64,000 nucleotides of DNA. Source: PWXP01 sp040772845 (GTDB lineage Bacteria; Planctomycetota; Planctomycetia; Pirellulales; Thermoguttaceae). The notes under the pieces are model-generated. The model was not told the DNA's origin. It ran no database searches and saw only the letters and a program-made list of their open reading frames with translations. The stretch is taken from the NCBI GenBank assembly GCA_040772845.1, contig JAXGXG010000001.1, positions 248,001 through 312,000 on the forward strand, in the 5' to 3' direction. Positions within the stretch are counted from its first letter, which is position 1. Every line of letters begins with the position of its first letter. Of the stretch, positions 45,785 through 55,158 are shown one piece after another. The translations under genes were made by a program, and so were the position numbers.

Positions 45785-46606
45785 ATGTACGAAGCCTACT
45801 GGCAACTCCATCAGAAGCCCTTCGAAGGGACCGCCGATCCACGGTTCTACTATCCCGGTGAACCGCAGCAGGCGGCCATTCTCAAGCTGCGCTATGCCAT
45901 TGAGAATCGACGATCTGCGGCGTTGTTGTGCGGTGCTTCCGGGACGGGAAAGACCTTGGTTGGCGGCATGCTGCGCGCGACGCTCGATGCGAGCTTTTCG
46001 CCTATCGTGCATCTGGTCTTCCCCCAAATGCCCACTGCCGAATTGCTCGGATACCTGGCCGATGAAATGGAGGGGGAAGAGCCAGGTGCGGCGCCCACAA
46101 CGACCCGGCGGAGCGTTCGTCGCATCAAAGACTTTCTCGGCAAGAATGCGCACGCGGGACACCATGCCGTCCTCATCGTGGATGAAGCCCACCTGATCGA
46201 CTCGGCCGAAACGTTCGAGTCGCTGCGCCTGCTGTTGAACTTCGAGACGGAGGGGCAGCCGGGGATAACACTGCTGCTTTGCGGCCAGACTGCCCTGCTT
46301 CCCAAACTGGAACGAATGCCTGCGTTGGAAGAGCGGCTTTCGGTCAAATCGCTTCTTCGTCCGTTGACCGAGCGGGAAACGGGCGAATACGTCTCGCACC
46401 GTCTGCGCGTCGCCGGCGCGACCTCGCCGATTTTCGATCCGCAGGCGATGGCCGCGTTACATGGCTTCACGCAGGGCATTCCCAGGCGGATCAATCGGCT
46501 TTGCGACCTGGCTCTTCTGATCGGCTTTGCCGAGGAGCGCAAGACGATAGGCGCCGAGCATCTGGAATCGGTCGCGCAAGAACTCGTGGCCGTCACGCCG
46601 GAGTAG
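45785..46606 (+). CDS. ExeA/GspA-like AAA ATPase
   Basis: A 273-residue AAA+ ATPase starting at ATG 45785 (MYEAYWQLHQKPFEGTADPRFYYPG, the usual ExeA-type opening). Walker A is GASGTGKT, Walker B VLIVDEAH, and a sensor segment is CGQTALLPKL. The end (GIPRRINRLCDLALLIGF) is the usual arginine-finger region. Related proteins occur in type II secretion (ExeA) and in exopolysaccharide/exosortase loci. It starts four bases after the BY-kinase-like stop, so the genes are translationally coupled. No peptidoglycan-binding C-terminus is present. Confidence 0.9.
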   Translation: MYEAYWQLHQKPFEGTADPRFYYPGEPQQAAILKLRYAIENRRSAALLCGASGTGKTLVGGMLRATLDASFSPIVHLVFPQMPTAELLGYLADEMEGEEPGAAPTTTRRSVRRIKDFLGKNAHAGHHAVLIVDEAHLIDSAETFESLRLLLNFETEGQPGITLLLCGQTALLPKLERMPALEERLSVKSLLRPLTERETGEYVSHRLRVAGATSPIFDPQAMAALHGFTQGIPRRINRLCDLALLIGFAEERKTIGAEHLESVAQELVAVTPE

Positions 46607-46686
46607 GAACGGCCGCGGCGGACGGACAGTCTTCCTATTGTCAGGTTTGCAGTTGCAGCCACGCCCGGCGGGAGTCCCTTGCGTAC

Positions 46687-49614
46687 TCACGTCGCGTTGG
46701 TCTCCTCGACCAGGCGTATCTCGTCCTCGCTCAGGTCGTAAAGCTCGTACACAAGTCGGTCGATCTGGGCGTCCGTCGCGTCGATTTGCCGTTGGATTGC
46801 CGTCTGATCGTGGGCCGTTTTGACGTTCGGCAAACGCTCGTTGAGGTCTAGTATCTGCTGCACCAGGGTGACCATGCGGTCGTGAGTCTCGGGAGAACCT
46901 TCGCCCGTGCGAATGGGCAGGTGCTTCAGGTAGGTTCCCTTGATCTTTGGAAAGGTGCGACGTCTATCGTAGAAACGGTCGTTCCAGAGCGCGGCGATAA
47001 GTCTCGAATTCAGGATGCCAAGAAGGTAAAGTGGATGCATCACTTCTTGTCTTACATTCACCATGAAGACCGTATTCAGACACTGATACCCCAACCGGTC
47101 AATCCCAAACGCCGGAAATCTTCCAATCTGGCGAGTAACGAGCTTGTTCTTGGCGTCTTGCTTGTCGTTATCCCAGCATCCGCCGCACTGGGCAACTCGG
47201 TCGTTTAGGCACGCCAAGTTGCCCCATCGTAGAGCATATCGATGGACATCGCGACCAGTATAGCAGGGGCGATAATTCCGTGGAATGCGATTAGCCGCCT
47301 TCACAGCCATCACGTCTCTCTCGTAGAGCTGCCGGTTGCGAAGCTGCTTGCCGAAATTGACATGCGCAAGATCACTCAATGGCAGACTGCCCTCGGTACA
47401 ACGCTTCCACAATGATTGGGAAATCGCCGTTTGACTGCCGGTGAAAAGCACGTGTGGATCCTTCAGGATTGTCGCCTTTGCAAGCACCTGCCGCCGAGTC
47501 TCCTTCAGTTCTGCTCCATTGTGGAATGCATGAATCAGATGGATTACTGAATCCGGTGTTCCCCCACGTCGGATCACCCAGATAGCGTTGTCCACGCTTA
47601 TGCCACGGAAAACGCCGCCATCGATCACGACAATGTGATCGACGTCAGTCTCGTTCAGAAGAAAACGTCGCAATAAACCAAGATGGTTGTTCGCGAGGAA
47701 GTTGGCCGGCGTAATCATCGCCGCCATCCCGTCACATTTCACGAGACGGACTGCTCGTTCCATGAACAAGTGATACGTGTCCAACTTGTAGCTCGCACAT
47801 TCGTAATGGGTTCGAAAGTAGTCCAACTGGGCATCATTGCGGAACTCGTCTTGCAGCAGTACGTACGGCGGGTTCCCGACCACCGCGTCGAAGCCGCCGG
47901 CGTGCATGATGGCGTGAAAGCCATCCTTGCCGTCCCAGTCGAATACGTTGACTCGCAACCGTTCGTCTTCATCGAGGAGGCTGAGCTGCTGCCCGTTGTA
48001 GAAATCGGTCCCGATCAGCGAGTTGCCGCACTTGATGCTGCCGGTCAAGTCCGGCAGGGCGCGTTCCTTGTGGAACAGCCGATGTTGAGATTGAAGCGTT
48101 TCCTCGGTCTCGCCTTCGAGTACCTTCAACAGTAACGACAGCTTCGTCACTTCGACCGCCTGGTAGTCGATGTCCACGCCGTAAATGTGGGTTAGCAGAA
48201 TCCGTTTTCGTTCGCTGCTGGTCAGACGCCAGTCACCGTTGCGGAACTGGTACACGCGAGGGTTGGCGCCGCGCGCGTGCTTTTCGGGGGCATCTGCTTC
48301 GGTGTACTGCTTGAGGTACCAGTCCAGGAGGAACTGGTAGGCGACAATCAGGAACGAACCGGAACCGCAGGCCGGATCGAGCACTGCGAGTGGCCGAAGC
48401 GTCTTTGAAGATCGCCAGGCTGCGGTCATGCCCCCGGCCTCTTGCGGCGTCTTGCCCTCCAGAAGCTTGCCTACCGTACTGGCGACGATGTAATCCACGA
48501 TGTACGTGGGCGTATAGTACACCCCGCCGGCCTTGCGGACTTCGGGCTTCTCCTCGACCTTGGCGCGATGTCCGGCGGTCAACCGGATGACCTTGCCCAG
48601 GAACTGCTCGTACACCTGGCCCAAGATGTCGGCCGGTAAGGCGGCGAACTCGTACGGGCTTTCGGGGTAATAAAGCCGGACAATAATATCCTTGAGCACC
48701 TTGTCGTCGACCGCCAGTTCCGTGGTCAACTCGTCGGGCGGCTCCCGGCCCTTTTCCGGCTGGAAGTGGAAGAGTCCCGAGTTGTACTTCTCGTCGGCCC
48801 GGTGGAACAATTCGACCAGTCGGCGGTACGTTTTAGCGCCGTTCAGAAGCGACTGAATCTGCCCGAACGGTTCGATGCCGCGCCCTTCGCACATACGCAG
48901 GAAGATGATGCGGTCGATGATCCGCTGCACGGCGAAGTTCAGCTCGCGATCCGAAAGCCGTTCGTTGCGCAAACTGAGATTCTTCGCCAGCGCGTCGCGC
49001 CACGATTCAATTTCTTCCAAGAAAGCAGCATCGACCTCAGCGGTGCCCCGCTTCTTCTTGGTCGACTCGGCGAACCGGTCAAATGCTCCGTGGAGGATGG
49101 CCTCGCGCGAGAAGATGCCGGCAATCTCCTCCCACCGGTCAACGTACTCGCGGTAGTGGATCAGCAGGATGCGGGCGGTTGATGCCTTGTCGTTCTTGTC
49201 GGGCTTGACGCGGCAGTCGTAGACGGCCAACTGCTCGAAATCGGTAAGGATCGACAGCGGCAGTTTGGCGGTCCAGGCATACCGCCGGAGCTGGAAGGCC
49301 GCCGTGGCATCCTGGCCCACATCGACACTGGGGCGCTTTGCCTCTACGAAGAACTTGCGCGACCCGCCAATGCGGAACCCGTAGTCGGGGGCCTTGATCG
49401 TCCGCTCCACACGAATCGCGTCCTCGTGGATCACGTCCCGATAGGCTTCGGCATACCCTTGGCGGTTATGGACGTCCCAGCCCAGTGCAATGAAGAATGG
49501 GTCAAGAAAATCGCGGCGGAGTTCCGTCTCGTTGTAGTCGCCGCGTCGATACGCGTCCGCGTGTTCGGCGAATTGGTCTACCAAACGAACGATTTCGGCA
49601 GGTGCGTTGCTCAT
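46687..49614 (-). CDS. Type IIG restriction-modification enzyme (Eco57I-like)
   Basis: A 975-residue single-chain enzyme. The N-terminal nuclease has Asp77 (KAPDYGF) and Glu91-x-Lys93 (FFVEAKRP), a PD-(D/E)xK core. The N6-adenine methyltransferase domain has GGVYYTP, LDPACGSGSF (motif I, about 413) and GNPPYVLL (motif IV, about 590). The C-terminal third is the TaqI-like target-recognition domain. ATG 49614 is used; TTG 49623 is three codons upstream. The 46.9-47.9 kb part is visibly A/T-richer than its neighbours, which suggests acquisition by transfer. The gene converges with the ExeA-like gene. Confidence 0.93.
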   Translation of the reverse strand: MSNAPAEIVRLVDQFAEHADAYRRGDYNETELRRDFLDPFFIALGWDVHNRQGYAEAYRDVIHEDAIRVERTIKAPDYGFRIGGSRKFFVEAKRPSVDVGQDATAAFQLRRYAWTAKLPLSILTDFEQLAVYDCRVKPDKNDKASTARILLIHYREYVDRWEEIAGIFSREAILHGAFDRFAESTKKKRGTAEVDAAFLEEIESWRDALAKNLSLRNERLSDRELNFAVQRIIDRIIFLRMCEGRGIEPFGQIQSLLNGAKTYRRLVELFHRADEKYNSGLFHFQPEKGREPPDELTTELAVDDKVLKDIIVRLYYPESPYEFAALPADILGQVYEQFLGKVIRLTAGHRAKVEEKPEVRKAGGVYYTPTYIVDYIVASTVGKLLEGKTPQEAGGMTAAWRSSKTLRPLAVLDPACGSGSFLIVAYQFLLDWYLKQYTEADAPEKHARGANPRVYQFRNGDWRLTSSERKRILLTHIYGVDIDYQAVEVTKLSLLLKVLEGETEETLQSQHRLFHKERALPDLTGSIKCGNSLIGTDFYNGQQLSLLDEDERLRVNVFDWDGKDGFHAIMHAGGFDAVVGNPPYVLLQDEFRNDAQLDYFRTHYECASYKLDTYHLFMERAVRLVKCDGMAAMITPANFLANNHLGLLRRFLLNETDVDHIVVIDGGVFRGISVDNAIWVIRRGGTPDSVIHLIHAFHNGAELKETRRQVLAKATILKDPHVLFTGSQTAISQSLWKRCTEGSLPLSDLAHVNFGKQLRNRQLYERDVMAVKAANRIPRNYRPCYTGRDVHRYALRWGNLACLNDRVAQCGGCWDNDKQDAKNKLVTRQIGRFPAFGIDRLGYQCLNTVFMVNVRQEVMHPLYLLGILNSRLIAALWNDRFYDRRRTFPKIKGTYLKHLPIRTGEGSPETHDRMVTLVQQILDLNERLPNVKTAHDQTAIQRQIDATDAQIDRLVYELYDLSEDEIRLVEETNAT

Positions 49615-50083
49615 GGTAACCAAAATTACACCGGCATGCGGGGGGCGTCAAGGACCCGCGACGCCTTCCGACAACGCGCGCAATCGCGAGGAACGTGCTT
49701 CTAGCTCTTCGGTTTCGAGGTGCAGAAGGGAGCCCGTTGGAGTCGCGGCTTCAGCCGGAAAGGGGGAAACCGCTTCTAGAGATTTTCCGGCTTAACGCTA
49801 GAAGCCTTTCTTTCGGGGCGTTGCCGCTGTCTCCGACGGCGGCAACGCCCCGAAAGAAAGGTAGTCGGTAGCACCGCCATTAGCCAACAGACCACCGCTG
49901 CGGCCGGACGAGCCGGCCAGTGGCGGCTCCACGGTCCTCACCAACGCCGACTTCAGTGCTTTACTCTGGTGTCCTGACCCGGACAGTCTCTGAAGGCGAG
50001 CCTCCAACCGTGGCGGTGTGTTTCCCGGCCACGGAAGAGCCGTTCTTCTGTCCCGATGCTTCGTTTTCCAGCGGCCGTGAGGC
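49615..50083. other. Intergenic region with long hairpin
   Basis: About 470 bases between the start of the type IIG gene and the end of the DUF6259 gene. It holds the 57-bp inverted repeat at 49805-49861 and a smaller pair, AGCCGGAAA/TTTCCGGCT (49753-49761 and 49784-49792). I see no gene in it. Confidence 0.6.
49805..49861. repeat. Perfect inverted repeat, 23-bp arms, 11-base loop
   Basis: Arms 49805-49827 and 49839-49861 are exact complements. It lies downstream of the DUF6259 gene on the minus strand, where a terminator would be expected, but no T-tract follows. Confidence 0.85.
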
Positions 50084-53000
50084 CTACGGCGTTGCCTCCC
50101 ATGCCCACGCCGTGAGGCCAGGGATGGTGAAGCTGAGAGTCAGCGGCGAAGTTGCGTCAGCCTCTGCCTCCTGCCCCTCTACTGTGATCTTGGCGAGTTT
50201 CAGCTTGTCGGTCAGACCGTACGGGCCCAGGTCATAGGTCAGCCCGGTGGCGACCGGCTCGTCGCTCACGTTGACCACAAGCAGAATGATGCGCTTCTCC
50301 CGTGGCAGCGTCCAGGCGCCGGCTCGGACCGCATCGGTTGTGACGGGCCAGACGCCACTCCACTGCCAATCGGCCGTGACTCGTGGAATGTCTCCGGCAA
50401 GTTTCGGCGGCCGGGCCATTTCGCCAGCGTAGAAGTACCGCCGCAGGCGCCAGCGAAGGCCGATGATCTGGCGAAGGAATTCGGCATTCTCGGGCTGTTT
50501 GATCACCTCGGGCCCGAACCAGCCGATCTGCTCGCCGAACACGAGCTGCTCACCTGCCTTCATGCGCAAGGCAAGGTCCTTCGTCGCGCCGCCCCGATAC
50601 GCGCGGCCGAACATCTGGAGACTGCCGCCATACACGGCCGGAAACGCAGGTACCTGCCCGTCGTATTGCCAATGCCAGGTCAAATACCCGTCGAACCAGC
50701 GGATGTAAGGCTCGGCGTTGCACTCGGTGGTGAGCATGCGATCGGGTGGCATGTCTTTGCGGATGCGCTGGAGCAGGTCCCAGTAACTGGCCGTCCACCA
50801 GTGACCGCCGCCGAGCGGATGCCCGTGCGCGGCGTCGAAACAAAGCATCGGACGGGCCGCCGCTATCTGGTCCATATACACGCCTGCCACGTGGCACTCG
50901 TTCATCAACCGCAGTACGATCCCTCGTTGGCGGCTCTTCCAGACGTCGGTTGCCGGGCACATGACGGCCAGACGCACGCTGCTCTGGTCGGTTTCCTTGC
51001 TGCGATATGTCTCGATATAGGGCTCGCCCTGCTCATCCTTAGCGGCGGCAGGCAAGGCTTTGGAGGTGAACTCGAAGTCGTCGAGGCCTCGGTCCCGCGT
51101 ATCCCACAAGCGCCCGTTGATATAGGGCATCACAAACACGTTCTTCTCGCGTAGCGATGCGACGGCGTCGGCGAAGCCATCCTTGGTCGGAAAGAAGTGC
51201 GGGTAGTCGTTGTCGAATGGTATCTGGTGCCAGTTGTACCAGTGGACGCCTACGGGCGCGCCGGCGAACTGGGCGAACTCTTCGATCGCCGGAACGAAAC
51301 CGGCCGGGGCGCCGCCGCCCAGCAGCCAGACCGGGAGTTCTCGCATCCAGAGCGGCGTATCGGTTCGCCCGTCGGGCCCCAGTTCCGGCCACCATCGGGC
51401 TTCGCGTCGAACCCAGTCGCGATAAATCAGTGCCGCGTCGAACCAATCGCCTCGCAAGAGCTGCCACACGGCCAGGCCTTCTGTGTGGAAATCGTTGCCG
51501 GGCCGGCTCATGTCGGCCACGGGATGATCGAACGCGAAGCCAACGGCCCGATCGATCGGGCGGCTTTCGACCCGTATGTCCTTCGTGCTGCCGTTGGGAT
51601 CGTGCATGCCGAGGTAGAGCCCTGTCTGCCGCTCGGCGTCGTAAGCGGCCATGAAGGCCATGGTTGTCCAGCCGTTGGGATAGGTCCCTTGGTGCCGATA
51701 CTCCCGCTGCCACAGTCCCTTTTGCACCTCGCCTGCCCCGCGTGGCAGAAAGACTTTTGCGTCTGGTCCCAGGTCAGCCACCGCGACCTGCGGGAAAACG
51801 ACCCGCCAGGTGGTCCATTCCTCGCTGGAATTATCAACCTGGATGCTCCACACGAGGGCTTGGCGCTGATGGTCCGGTCGGACGCGGACCGAGACACTCA
51901 GGTCGCCGAGTCGCGCGTCGGAGGGACGCCGCCATGTGATTTGCAGTCCTTCGGCGGCAGGCAGAATGACGGCGACCTCTTCCCATCCCGTTTCGGCTGA
52001 AAGGCGACACGTTTCCGGCTCGGCTTCTGGAGAATCGTTGCCGTTGCCCTGTGTCGGATTCGCCTCGGCCGGGCCGGCGGTCGCCTTGCGCATGGTCAGA
52101 TCGAACAGGGGCAACGGTGTGGCGGTCAGCAGGTTTTGTCCTGTCTTGCGATCGATAAGCTGTTCGGTGTGAATGCCGTTGTCGTGTGCGGAAAGGATCA
52201 TTCCGAGCGAACCGCCCGATAGGAGATACCAGCCTTCGGGAAGCAGTTGGTCGGCGGCTGCGGCTGCTGCCTCGAATTCGCCGCGCCGTTGCAGCGTTTC
52301 AATAATCGCGGCCCGCCACCATTGTTCCGACGGCTGCGAAGCGTCCTCGGCGCGGAGCGATGCGAGCTTCTTCTGAATCGATTCGACCGATACGACCGCG
52401 CGCGCCTGCTGCGGCGTCTTCTGGGCGGCAGCTTCGACCGCAGCGGCCGGGTTGTCGCTGCCGCCGATATACAGGCAGGAGTCGACGCGGCGTGAGGTCC
52501 CGTCGAATCGACTCCATGCAAGTCCGGGGCGTGCGTGCAGGTAATTGCCGTATCCGCCTTGACCGTCGTACACGAGCACGCTACCCGAGCCGATGACGGC
52601 AATGGCGTTCTTCTCGTCGGCCAGTGCGGCATAGCGGGAGAATCTTGTGCCCTGCTGTGAACCGGAGAAGGCGCCTTCTTGCTTGGGATCGCCGCCCAGA
52701 TACCGGGGGAAGTCATCGCCCGGGAAGTTCAGTTCCAGAAAATGCCACTCGCGCCACTCGAAAGGCTTCGCCTGCGTTTGCTCTGCCGTTACGTAAACGA
52801 GCGGCCGGTCGGAAAAGTAGTACCAATCGTAGACGGCGGCAGGTTGGCTCTCCGGTTGCTGGTCGCCTCGCATGCAGCGGGCGCGGACGCGAACGACCGA
52901 GCAGATGGGGCCGTCGCACACTTTCTCAACCGTTGCCTGGCGATCGTCGCGGAATTGGTATCCACCCAGGTCTGGATGATGGACTCGATCTTGCCAGCGA

Positions 53001-53491
53001 AAGTTCTCGAAGACCTTGCCTGTCTTGGTGAACCGGATTCGGCTGGGCAGCCCGCCTTGGGCTTCCGGCTTGTGTTCGATATCGAAGGACGGAGTGGTAA
53101 TTGTCCCGGAGAAGGCTTCTGTGGCATTGGCGGCTTGCGATTGTGGGGCTGCCACTGCCAGTTTCAATTCTGCCGGGCCGCCGTCGAGTTGCGCAACGAA
53201 CGTCCCGGCGATTCGCTTTGTCGGATCGTAGCCCGGGTCGGGGACGAACTGGCACGGGACCACCTTGCCATCCGACGCATACACCAGCCCAACAGCGTTG
53301 GGCTGGACGGGGCCGAGATGGGTGTAGTTCACCGCAGCCGTCAGATCGACATGGGCGATCGTCGGCCCGTCCTTTGACGAGTCATCGAGGGAAAGCAGTA
53401 TCGCATCGGCCAGCAGTGGCGAGGAACCGAACGTCCCGGCGAGCAGTAGACCGCCAATCAAGGCAGGTAAGCGACAATGGACCTTCTTCAT
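50084..53491 (-). CDS. Large secreted DUF6259-family (glycoside-hydrolase-like) protein
   Basis: An 1135-residue exported protein. ATG 53491 (MKKVHCRLPALIGGLLLAGTFGSSPLLADA) starts a clear signal peptide; codons further upstream have no signal. The N-terminal about 700 residues are beta-rich and probably substrate-binding. Residues about 710-1040 form a TIM-barrel like that of DUF6259/alpha-galactosidase-type hydrolases: APVGVHWYNWHQIPFDNDYPHFF, VFVMPYINGRLWD, CHVAGVYMDQIAAARPMLCFD with a nucleophile-type Asp, and MLTTECNAEPYIRWFDGYL with an acid/base-type Glu. The substrate is unknown. A partial 64-bp-type repeat lies 154 bases upstream of the start. Confidence 0.8.
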   Translation of the reverse strand: MKKVHCRLPALIGGLLLAGTFGSSPLLADAILLSLDDSSKDGPTIAHVDLTAAVNYTHLGPVQPNAVGLVYASDGKVVPCQFVPDPGYDPTKRIAGTFVAQLDGGPAELKLAVAAPQSQAANATEAFSGTITTPSFDIEHKPEAQGGLPSRIRFTKTGKVFENFRWQDRVHHPDLGGYQFRDDRQATVEKVCDGPICSVVRVRARCMRGDQQPESQPAAVYDWYYFSDRPLVYVTAEQTQAKPFEWREWHFLELNFPGDDFPRYLGGDPKQEGAFSGSQQGTRFSRYAALADEKNAIAVIGSGSVLVYDGQGGYGNYLHARPGLAWSRFDGTSRRVDSCLYIGGSDNPAAAVEAAAQKTPQQARAVVSVESIQKKLASLRAEDASQPSEQWWRAAIIETLQRRGEFEAAAAAADQLLPEGWYLLSGGSLGMILSAHDNGIHTEQLIDRKTGQNLLTATPLPLFDLTMRKATAGPAEANPTQGNGNDSPEAEPETCRLSAETGWEEVAVILPAAEGLQITWRRPSDARLGDLSVSVRVRPDHQRQALVWSIQVDNSSEEWTTWRVVFPQVAVADLGPDAKVFLPRGAGEVQKGLWQREYRHQGTYPNGWTTMAFMAAYDAERQTGLYLGMHDPNGSTKDIRVESRPIDRAVGFAFDHPVADMSRPGNDFHTEGLAVWQLLRGDWFDAALIYRDWVRREARWWPELGPDGRTDTPLWMRELPVWLLGGGAPAGFVPAIEEFAQFAGAPVGVHWYNWHQIPFDNDYPHFFPTKDGFADAVASLREKNVFVMPYINGRLWDTRDRGLDDFEFTSKALPAAAKDEQGEPYIETYRSKETDQSSVRLAVMCPATDVWKSRQRGIVLRLMNECHVAGVYMDQIAAARPMLCFDAAHGHPLGGGHWWTASYWDLLQRIRKDMPPDRMLTTECNAEPYIRWFDGYLTWHWQYDGQVPAFPAVYGGSLQMFGRAYRGGATKDLALRMKAGEQLVFGEQIGWFGPEVIKQPENAEFLRQIIGLRWRLRRYFYAGEMARPPKLAGDIPRVTADWQWSGVWPVTTDAVRAGAWTLPREKRIILLVVNVSDEPVATGLTYDLGPYGLTDKLKLAKITVEGQEAEADATSPLTLSFTIPGLTAWAWEATP

Positions 53492-53644
53492 GGTAGCACT
53501 CCTCGAAATGCGGAAGGTTGGTACGCCGGCCGATCTGATTTGTCGCCTTGCCGCAGGGGCGTTGCGGCCCATTCGACCGACCCTATTAGAATGCCATTCT
53601 ATGCCGGCAAGATACGAGGTGGAAGCGTGCTCGCAACCCGTTTA

Positions 53645-53663
53645 TGGCAGGATACTCTGGCCA
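53645..53663. repeat. Partial third copy of the dispersed repeat
   Basis: TGGCAGGATACTCTGGC matches the left part of the copy at 36481 with one difference. The rest of the repeat is not present. It lies 154 bases upstream of the DUF6259 gene. Confidence 0.5.
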
Positions 53664-53744
53664 GTCCCGCTTAGGCCCATGTGTTACCGGCCTGTTCGTT
53701 CTGCAGCGGCGCGGGATGGGCCGCGGTTGCTTGCAGGCGGTGTT

Positions 53745-54599
53745 TCAGGCAGTTCCTTCGCCGGTGGCGCGGCGGAGGGCGACAACCTCCTGGCGGGTCA
53801 ACGGGCGGTAGGAGCCGGGCGGCAGGTTGCCCAGACGAACGGGGCCGACGGCGATGCGGGCAAGGTGGGTCACCTTGTGGCCCAGACGGGCCAGCATCCG
53901 GCGTATTTCCCGATTGCGGCCTTCCGTCAGGACGATCTCGAGAATTGCGCTCTGCTTGCGCTGGGATTTCAGTACAACGCTTTCGGCGTGGACCCGGCCT
54001 TCGGCCAGGTGGATGCCGCGGCGCAACGCCGCCAGTACTTCCCGATCCGGACAGCCGGCCACCTGCACGCGATAGGTCTTATGGATCCCATAGCGCGGGT
54101 GCGTCAGCCGATTGGCCAGATCGCCGTCGTTGGTGACGAGAATGAGCCCTTCGCTACCCAAGTCGAGGCGGCCGACGGTGATCAGTCCTTCCGGATCGCC
54201 GGGCACCAGGTCGATTACCCGTTCGCGGCGCGCCGGATCGCGGTGCGTCGAGACGACGCCCGGCGGCTTGTTCACGGCGTAGTAGATGCGTTTGGGTTGA
54301 GGAAGCGGCTGACCATCGACCCGGATTTCCTGCCGATGCGGATCGACGCGCGTGCCAAGCTGTGTGACCATGGTTCGGTCCACTTCGACGCGTCCCGCTG
54401 TGATCAGCTCTTCGCATGCGCGACGGCTACCCAAGCCTGCGGCCGAAAGGACCTTCTGAAGACGCTCGCCTTCGGGCTGCGGACGTTTGGATTGCGGCTG
54501 GGGCGACTTTCGCAACGGACGCGCCGACTTGGTGCGAGACTTGCTGCTTCGACCGGCAGAGCGCTGAGCCTCCGGTTTGGACTTCGATTTTCCGGGCAT
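53745..54599 (-). CDS. Pseudouridine synthase of RsuA/RluB family
   Basis: A 284-residue rRNA pseudouridine synthase. A basic, low-complexity N-terminal stretch of about 40 residues is followed by an S4 RNA-binding domain (ERLQKVLSAAGLGSRRACEELI) and the catalytic domain with VGRLDLGSEGLILVTNDG, whose Asp is the nucleophile. It ends with LTEGRNREIRRMLARLGHKV and LARIAVGPVRLGNLPPGSYRPLT, as in RluB/RsuA. It modifies a uridine in ribosomal RNA; 23S (RluB-type) is the likelier target, but 16S is not excluded. It follows the lipoprotein gene after three bases. Confidence 0.93.
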   Translation of the reverse strand: MPGKSKSKPEAQRSAGRSSKSRTKSARPLRKSPQPQSKRPQPEGERLQKVLSAAGLGSRRACEELITAGRVEVDRTMVTQLGTRVDPHRQEIRVDGQPLPQPKRIYYAVNKPPGVVSTHRDPARRERVIDLVPGDPEGLITVGRLDLGSEGLILVTNDGDLANRLTHPRYGIHKTYRVQVAGCPDREVLAALRRGIHLAEGRVHAESVVLKSQRKQSAILEIVLTEGRNREIRRMLARLGHKVTHLARIAVGPVRLGNLPPGSYRPLTRQEVVALRRATGEGTA

Positions 54600-54602
54600 A
54601 AG

Positions 54603-54902
54603 TCAGTTACCTCGCCCCCAGTTCCAAGGCAGCCAACTGGAGCTGACAATCGAAGGCGCCGGCCGGACATGCCGAGCGCGATCGACCTCGGGGACAGGTT
54701 TCGCGTAATCCATAGGCCGACTACCTTCGATCGCCGGCCCCGGTTCGTTTTCCGGATAGGGGTCAAAGACCTCCGCTCTCGCCTGCTGGTGACTGGCCGT
54801 CCCTGGATAGCCGATACTCGGCGGCGCCAGATTCTTGCAGCCGATCATCCCTCCAAGCGAAAGCATGCATGCGCAGCATGCGACGAAGTTTCGTACGTTC
54901 AA
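54603..54902 (-). CDS. Small putative lipoprotein, TTG start
   Basis: A 99-residue protein. TTG 54902 is chosen because AAGGAG lies exactly eight bases upstream, and no ATG gives such a site. The hydrophobic segment ends in a lipobox (GGMIGC, Cys about residue 22). The mature part is proline-rich and acidic, ending SSSWLPWNWGRGN. Probably a short envelope lipoprotein of unknown role. It is co-transcribed with the pseudouridine synthase gene. Confidence 0.68.
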   Translation of the reverse strand: MNVRNFVACCACMLSLGGMIGCKNLAPPSIGYPGTASHQQARAEVFDPYPENEPGPAIEGSRPMDYAKPVPEVDRARHVRPAPSIVSSSWLPWNWGRGN

Positions 54903-55158
54903 AGGATAGGCTCCTTGGAGGAACGGATGCACTCAGATTCTGTTTTCTGGGAGTCCCCGGTCAGGACCTCGGATTATAGACACGCGGCACGATCGGGAGA
55001 AGGTGAATCTGGAAATCGTAAGCCGAATGCCCTCTGTCTGGATCGTCCGGTGCGGTTATGACGGATAAGCCAATTGGCCGGTTGTAGTCGCAACGGGGGG
55101 GGTAAAGGGTGGGATTGAATCGATTTTAACAGTTGATCCCATAAGGCGGGACTGGAGT

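Noticed and set aside
53490..55061. 523-codon open frame on the plus strand
   Set aside because: It lies antisense to the pseudouridine synthase and lipoprotein genes, which have clear domains and ribosome sites; long antisense frames are common in GC-rich DNA.
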